The notes under the pieces: generated by a model | What the model was told of the DNA's origin: nothing | The model's input: the letters and a program-made list of their open reading frames with translations, nothing else | Databases searched by the model: none | Translations under genes and position numbers: made by a program | Part shown: positions 60,501 through 64,000 of the stretch, one piece after another | Layout: each line of letters begins with the position of its first letter | How positions within the stretch are numbered: the first letter of the stretch is position 1 | Origin: Ciona intestinalis | Taxonomy: Eukaryota; Chordata; Ascidiacea; Phlebobranchia; Cionidae | Reading direction: 5' to 3' | Assembly (NCBI RefSeq): GCF_000224145.3 | Contig: NC_020173.2 | Location: 3,884,061-3,948,060, forward strand | Length of the DNA stretch: 64,000 nt

Positions 60501-63500
60501 TTTAAATTCACCAACACTGTTTAAACAACCAGTAGTCACATATAATCATGTCTGGTGTATAAATGGACCAACTCTGGCCTAAATTCTAATTCCCATGGCG
60601 CGTTTATCGTTGTAAGACATTTCACATAGGAATATATAATATAGATATAGAATACATAAACAATACTTCATCTCTGAGAAATTCTTTTTTTATTTGTTCC
60701 AGAATAAACTCGTAACAAAACTCTCAAGCAAGACCAGTCTTAATGTAACGGATTCTCCCATCTATAATGCAGCAGCAACAACAACAAAGGTATGAAGCGG
60801 ATTTCCGTTATTGTTATATACGCATTTATTGTTCACAGCAAAGTAATCCAACATATCTTGTAAAATACAAGAGAGCGGAGCTTTAATGAATAAACACGTT
60901 TCATTAGATATAAAAGCTAAACAAACCGCCAGTGGGCTTCGATGTATTATAATCAAACCCCCTAGAGTCTGGTCACGCATAACGCATAATTAACTTTGAT
61001 CACTAACTAGCAAAAACAAGATTTCAACATTCTGACGACATACTACATGTCATAAAACAACAATTTATTTTGAAACAAGATAAGGTAATTAGGCAAACAA
61101 ACTAAACGTAATGTTTATTCAGGAAGCTTCTGAAAAATCAAAACAGGATTAAAATATCTTCATTAAGTTTCTGGCTGGCGTTGGTGGAAAGCCACTACGG
61201 CACGACAAGCCCCCAGCCAATGGTAGTGGGTTTCTGCTTAGGTGAGAAACCCTTGCGGGGTGTTACTGTCCACGCAGGTTAAAGAAACCCTATAGACAAA
61301 AATGATACAACAAAAAAATAACACACCAACAAATAGACAAAAATAGTACAACGAGTGCAGAGATACAATGTGCCAAACATGCAAGAAACACATTAGCTCA
61401 GTCATACAAAAAATGAAGGTATCTAAAAAGCAATTAACACGGACATATTCATTGAAACATCTTCAAAGAAAATATGGTTTAAGTCCTGAAGGACAATCAT
61501 CTGCAGTGTACACCATATTAAATGTCCAACCACAAGGAGTCGAAGCTAAAAACAGCTCCGCATGACTCGATCAAGGGGTAATTTGCCGTGTTGGTACCGC
61601 GATACTCTCGTCGCATTTTCACACAACATATTAACGTCCGGATGTTACGCACCGCATTGACCGTTACTAAACTGCGTCAGTTTTTCCGAACCGCATTGAT
61701 AGTAACCTAAAATCGAGCGTAGCATCACTGGCGGCGACGTCCACGCAACAATCTGACCGTTTAATAACTCTTAACAAAACTGACGTAACCGCACCGTACG
61801 CAGGGTCATGACAATGCTCTGACCCACCGTATCGACGTCGTAGCGTAATTGTGACGTGGCCATCGTCCCAATCACGCTACATGACGTTTTAATATAAAGT
61901 TGGTCACTCAAAAAAGTTTACGTTACAATATATTAAATGAACTACTATTACATTTACGTGCATATTACACAACGTGTTGATATACCGCGAGTATTTGTGT
62001 ATATCCAACATACCGTTTTCACCAAAAGAACCGCTGAAAATGGTTGATATTTGAAGAAACACACAACAGAGTGTACAACAACAAAATCTTGGTACACAAA
62101 AAAAGATGTTTGCCATAGTTTCATTGTAAACATTTCAGTAAAATGCAAAATGCACTATATAGTAGTGACTGACTTAAAATAGCTGGCAACATTAGCAAAA
62201 TAAGAATACAGCAGCGCAGACAAGACACACATACAGCACACAACTATAATACTTATAAACCTCAAACTGTATATCCTTCTTCGTCGGCGTCTTCGTCTTT
62301 GTTCTTCGTCTGAAAAGTTAGGATAGTTACGTAACACGCAGAAAATTTTACACCAGTATATTTCGCATTTAAATGTTTTAAAGTTAATATCAAATCAGCA
62401 CAAATTATAATATACAATACCGTGTGCTTTTCTTATGCAGCTTTATTCGCGGAATCTTCTGCAAAACAATCATTACCTAAAAGTCTGTATATTATTACGT
62501 CATAGCCACCTTCATTTTTCTTTCGTGGTGTGGTCCGCTGAATCCTCTGTGACGTCACATACCATGTTCTGTAAACACAATCTTTAAAACGCCATTTAAA
62601 GCAAAATAAGTTTGTGACGAAACGATAAACTTACGAAGTGGGTTCTTCTGTTACGTCATCACCACTTCGTGACGTCACATCATCGTTGTTTCTAAATAAT
62701 AGCATATGTACGTAATAATGTCAATTATGATTTATACTTTACCGATTCTGTAATATACTTGCTTCGCGCTTATGGCGCCAAATAATTAAAATAAACAAGT
62801 AACGTGACTTGCGTCGACACAAAACGCGTATGGGGCCCCATGAAAAAAACGTCGCGAAACGTACTTCTACAACATTCGCGTGTTGTTCAGCTATGACGTA
62901 GCGAAACTAATGTCGTTACAATAACGCAAGCGGAAGACAGCGAAATTTAACCGATTGTGTCGGGTTGCAACCTAACAAAACGCAGCAATTGTGAACCGGG
63001 ATAATGCGCGTGACGTCGCGAGTGACGTAATAAAAAACCGACGCGATTCCTGAAACAGAATGTGATAAAGAACAATTTAAACTTACAAAGTAATAAACAC
63101 AGAATAGGCACAAAACGTGTAGTATTATAATATGGTATATAATGTAGTACAATACTCTTAGTGTATAGTAGTAAAGCTATAATAAATGTTATACAGTTAT
63201 ATTAAATACTATGTCATAATAGAATACTATAATGTAATAAAACAAAATAACACTTAACGTTAAGTCCTGCAAGAAATCTTCCTTAAACCTTCCAACCTCT
63301 AACCTGGTGTGGATCTAACTGCATCTAATCTGGAACGTGGTAACTCGCTCTGTAAAAGAGGCGTTTTATGCGCGGAGAAATCAAGGCTGGCACAATCAGC
63401 TGGTGCGCCGTTTCAGTCGCGGGAGCAATCTGACCAATCAGCTTTAAGGATTGGATGGCGGGCTGATTGTGACGTCAGTTCCACTTTGTGACGTATAATA

Positions 63501-64000
63501 AACTAAGTTCACATTGATTCTTGATTTTGGATTGTCGTTTCAAAGGCGATTTCACCTTCAACGTCTTTTCTATTCTATACGAATCTTACGGCGAGGTATG
63601 AACCACATCGTAACAAGTTTTACATTTAATATTAAAGACTGAATGCGATAAATAAGAACTTAGACCGGAGAAAACGACCATGGCAAAGAACACCAAGAAC
63701 AACTGTTCGACGAAAAGGGATCGATATATGGCTACTATACGTGCCAACATGTGAATTATTATTTTATTGTGTTGTGGGTGGAGATCGGACACCTTTACCG
63801 CATATTATCCAAATATCCGGATCGTTTTTTTAACTAATTTACAATGGTCCATGGGAGTCATAAGGCTACAGTTTTATATTTATTGTGTTTATATTGTGCA
63901 TTCTGTCAACAGGCAACTACTGTTGTATCAGAATACGTTCCACCGGTTCCAGTATATGAAAGCGAAATCAACTTAGGACTTCTCATAGGAGCAATAGTTG
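51515..64000 (+). CDS. Integrin alpha subunit with I (vWA) domain, 3' end outside window
   Basis: Twenty-five exons: 51515-51684, 51999-52126, 52384-52506, 52703-52823, 53164-53294, 53339-53525, 53757-53935, 54010-54077, 54433-54610, 54673-54758, 55097-55351, 55811-56023, 56255-56561, 56937-57085, 57631-57854, 58306-58444, 58872-58982, 59054-59142, 59225-59323, 59393-59510, 59762-59872, 60077-60205, 60270-60383, 60703-60789, 63913-64000. They give about 1201 codons. A signal peptide comes first. The I domain is inserted after the second beta-propeller blade. It keeps all metal-site loops: DESGS (DxSxS), the Thr in NGLTYIGYAI and the Asp in LLTDGA. Blades with Ca-binding loops follow (DINKDSLDDL, DVDLNGYDDI, DVDGNGYSDV), then thigh and calf domains. 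The frame ends in NLGLLIGAIV, the start of the membrane helix. It pairs with a beta subunit at the cell surface. An ATG at 51524 is an alternative start. Confidence 0.95.
51697..51895 (+). mobile_element. MITE copy, integrin intron 1
   Basis: Starts 'gtagggtagggtaaaatagg' about 10 bp after the exon 1 donor and ends 'atcccatattatcccacag'. A divergent copy. Confidence 0.7.
52160..52330 (-). repeat. SINE copy, integrin intron 2
   Basis: Reverse copy ('acagtcgttatacacaggtg' to 'cttacccaatgacacacac') filling most of the 257 bp intron. Confidence 0.65.
52935..53100 (-). mobile_element. MITE copy, integrin intron 4
   Basis: 'tttggggtaagtaaggacac' to 'ggtgttcatctttccgaccg'; degraded ends. Confidence 0.65.
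53562..53748 (+). mobile_element. MITE copy, integrin intron 6
   Basis: 'ggttggggtaaaataagaca' to 'ttgcagtaccccactatat'. Its end is about 8 bp before the exon 7 acceptor, so the intron is little more than the element. Confidence 0.75.
54130..54425 (+). repeat. SINE copy, full length, integrin intron 8
   Basis: Head 'gctgctaccactttgggcgt', middle 'cttagtggtcactaggggta', tail 'ctggcacgaggtgtatgaat'. The copy reaches to about 8 bp before the exon 9 acceptor. Confidence 0.75.
54857..55055 (-). mobile_element. MITE copy, integrin intron 10
   Basis: 'atagtggtgtggggtaggac' start and a degraded other end near 'atcctatagcctatacta'. Confidence 0.65.
55502..55685 (+). mobile_element. MITE copy, integrin intron 11
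   Basis: 'tagggtgggtaaaatgggac' to 'ttccatcctaccccacggta'. Confidence 0.8.
56040..56225 (+). mobile_element. Degraded MITE, integrin intron 12
   Basis: Core recognisable ('ttaatagtaaacaatattta', 'aaataaccgcatcttcggga', 'taggtgctaacggaatccca'), ends worn. Confidence 0.6.
56672..56863 (+). mobile_element. MITE copy, integrin intron 13
   Basis: 'atagtagggtggggaaaagg' to 'catttaacccatagtatact'. Confidence 0.8.
57415..57608 (-). mobile_element. MITE copy, integrin intron 14
   Basis: 'gtataggggaagacgggaca' start, 'ttaacagcagtctatgggag' core; the far end carries a short internal duplication (aaatagacgagtaaatag) and stops about 20 bp before the exon 15 acceptor. Confidence 0.75.
57880..58262 (+). 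mobile_element. MITE cluster, integrin intron 15
   Basis: A left-end fragment at 57880-57940, a full copy at 57945-58140 ('aggatgggggaagatgggac' to 'tctttccccaccccactata') and a right-half copy at 58140-58262. Nested or serial insertion is likely. Confidence 0.8.
58447..58645 (+). mobile_element. MITE copy starting at a splice donor, integrin intron 16
   Basis: The element begins 'atagtagggtgggggaatat' immediately after the GT of the exon 16 donor and ends 'ccatctcccccaccctatac'. Confidence 0.85.
59535..59732 (+). mobile_element. MITE copy, integrin intron 20
   Basis: 'atagtaggatgggggcagat' to 'tcttcccccagccctaccat', about 30 bp before the exon 21 acceptor. Confidence 0.85.
59784..59786. 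other. Assembly gap of three N inside integrin exon 21
   Basis: Three undetermined bases in a calf-domain codon stretch. The flanks stay in one open frame, so the true gap length is three or a multiple of three. Confidence 0.9.
60545..60650 (-). repeat. rep-C copy, integrin intron 23
   Basis: 'gaccaactctggcctaaatt' and 'ctaattcccatggcgcgttt' match the family centre. Confidence 0.5.
61150..61300. other. Hairpin-rich GC-richer block in integrin intron 24
   Basis: Contains a perfect 7 bp stem (ggtttct … agaaacc, 61227-61249), a 'gtggaaagccac' mini-hairpin at 61179 and an imperfect 'ccttgcg … cgcagg' stem at 61250-61279. It could be a structured RNA or the start of a transposon. No tRNA, snRNA or other known RNA pattern fits. 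Confidence 0.35.
61368..61565 (+). CDS. Unidentified 65-codon ORF, possibly a transposon remnant
   Basis: Starts MCQTCKKH (CxxC) and is Lys/Gln-rich, ending …GVEAKNSSA. It lies 70 bp after the hairpin block in integrin intron 24 and is the same strand as the integrin, but cannot be joined to it: exon 24 and exon 25 already splice in phase. No family was recognised, so chance cannot be excluded. Confidence 0.2.
   Translation: MCQTCKKHISSVIQKMKVSKKQLTRTYSLKHLQRKYGLSPEGQSSAVYTILNVQPQGVEAKNSSA
61770..63500. promoter_or_regulatory. Cluster of TGACGT (CRE/ATF-type) sites
   Basis: TGACGT or ACGTCA at 61781, 61852, 61882, 62497, 62653, 62894, 63011, 63023 and 63489, plus perfect TGACGTCA palindromes at 62550-62557, 62670-62677 and 63470-63477. 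CREB/ATF/bZIP proteins bind such sites. CCAAT boxes flank the last one (63434 plus, 63450 minus). Whether they act together is inference. Confidence 0.45.
62155..63324 (-). CDS. Candidate nested gene in integrin intron 24, tail-anchored membrane protein
   Basis: Minus-strand exons 62635-62691, 62477-62568 and 62155-62309 join by GT-AG sites in one phase. They encode an acidic NNDDVTSRSGDDVTEEPTS segment, a basic TWYVTSQRIQRTTPRKK segment, then DEEQ, eight arginines, one transmembrane helix (FISIIVVCCMCVLSALLYSY) and a 12-residue tail before TAG. An upstream exon ending at 62743 (…ILIIWRHKREASILQN) also joins in phase; its start is unsure (62906 or 62890). A seven-codon first exon with ATG at 63324-63322 and a donor at 63303 follows a CATAAAA box (63361-63370), CCAAT and CRE. 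The link between first and later exons is not settled. No homologue was recognised. Confidence 0.35.
63764..63908 (-). mobile_element. MITE fragment, integrin intron 24
   Basis: 'tgtgggtggagatcggacac', 'ccaaatatccggatcgtttt' and 'acaatggtccatgggagtca' match. The other end is missing, and it runs to the exon 25 acceptor. Confidence 0.7.

Noticed and set aside
62916..63152. Long minus-strand ORF in the integrin intron
   Set aside because: Its upstream half is AT-rich and of chance composition. Only the part after the acceptor at 63049 might be exon, and its phase to the next exon is unresolved.

Overview
The window looks like tunicate nuclear DNA, most probably Ciona (intestinalis/robusta type). 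It is AT-rich, every multi-exon gene can be spliced by GT-AG introns with matching phase, the genes are chordate orthologues, and introns and spacers are littered with copies of two short repeats. Here 'SINE' means a tRNA-like short element whose tail runs through a 'ggtaactcgtaagc…gtgttataacgactgtc…ttacattcatt' segment. 'MITE' means a ~190 bp element with inverted ends (tagtagggtgggggaagatg / its complement). Ciona elements named Cics-1 and Cimi-1 come to mind, but I could not verify identity. A third family ('rep-C') has a 'ttaggccag…ttggcc' core.

Layout: (1) 293-4671, minus, WDR70-like WD-repeat protein, its 3' end cut by the left edge. (2) 4986-5459, minus, prefoldin subunit 5, intronless. 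(3) 6731-10385, plus, CYP2-like cytochrome P450, 8 exons. (4) 11158-14905, minus, SLC35D-type nucleotide-sugar transporter, 8 exons. It is divergent from (5) 15275-23312, plus, an 884-residue coiled-coil protein, 18 exons, not securely identified. (6) 23523-46940, minus, Mediator subunit MED12, 44 exons, 2201 residues, convergent with (5). (7) 47635-48309, minus, intronless GNAT N-acetyltransferase. (8) 49567-49833, plus, a small secreted peptide ORF with an RGD motif. (9) 51515-64000, plus, an I-domain integrin alpha subunit, 25 exons, cut by the right edge at the start of its transmembrane helix.

The genes are unrelated housekeeping, metabolic and adhesion functions, not one pathway. The parts most worth a second look are the integrin gene, where 11 of 24 introns carry the same MITE family, and its last 3.1 kb intron. 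That intron holds a GC-richer island dense in TGACGT sites, a chain of in-phase exons on the opposite strand ending in a membrane anchor (candidate nested gene), a hairpin-rich block and a small ORF. Exon coordinates below were derived by hand from splice signals plus reading frame. Phases close for every complete model, but no alignment or transcript data were available.
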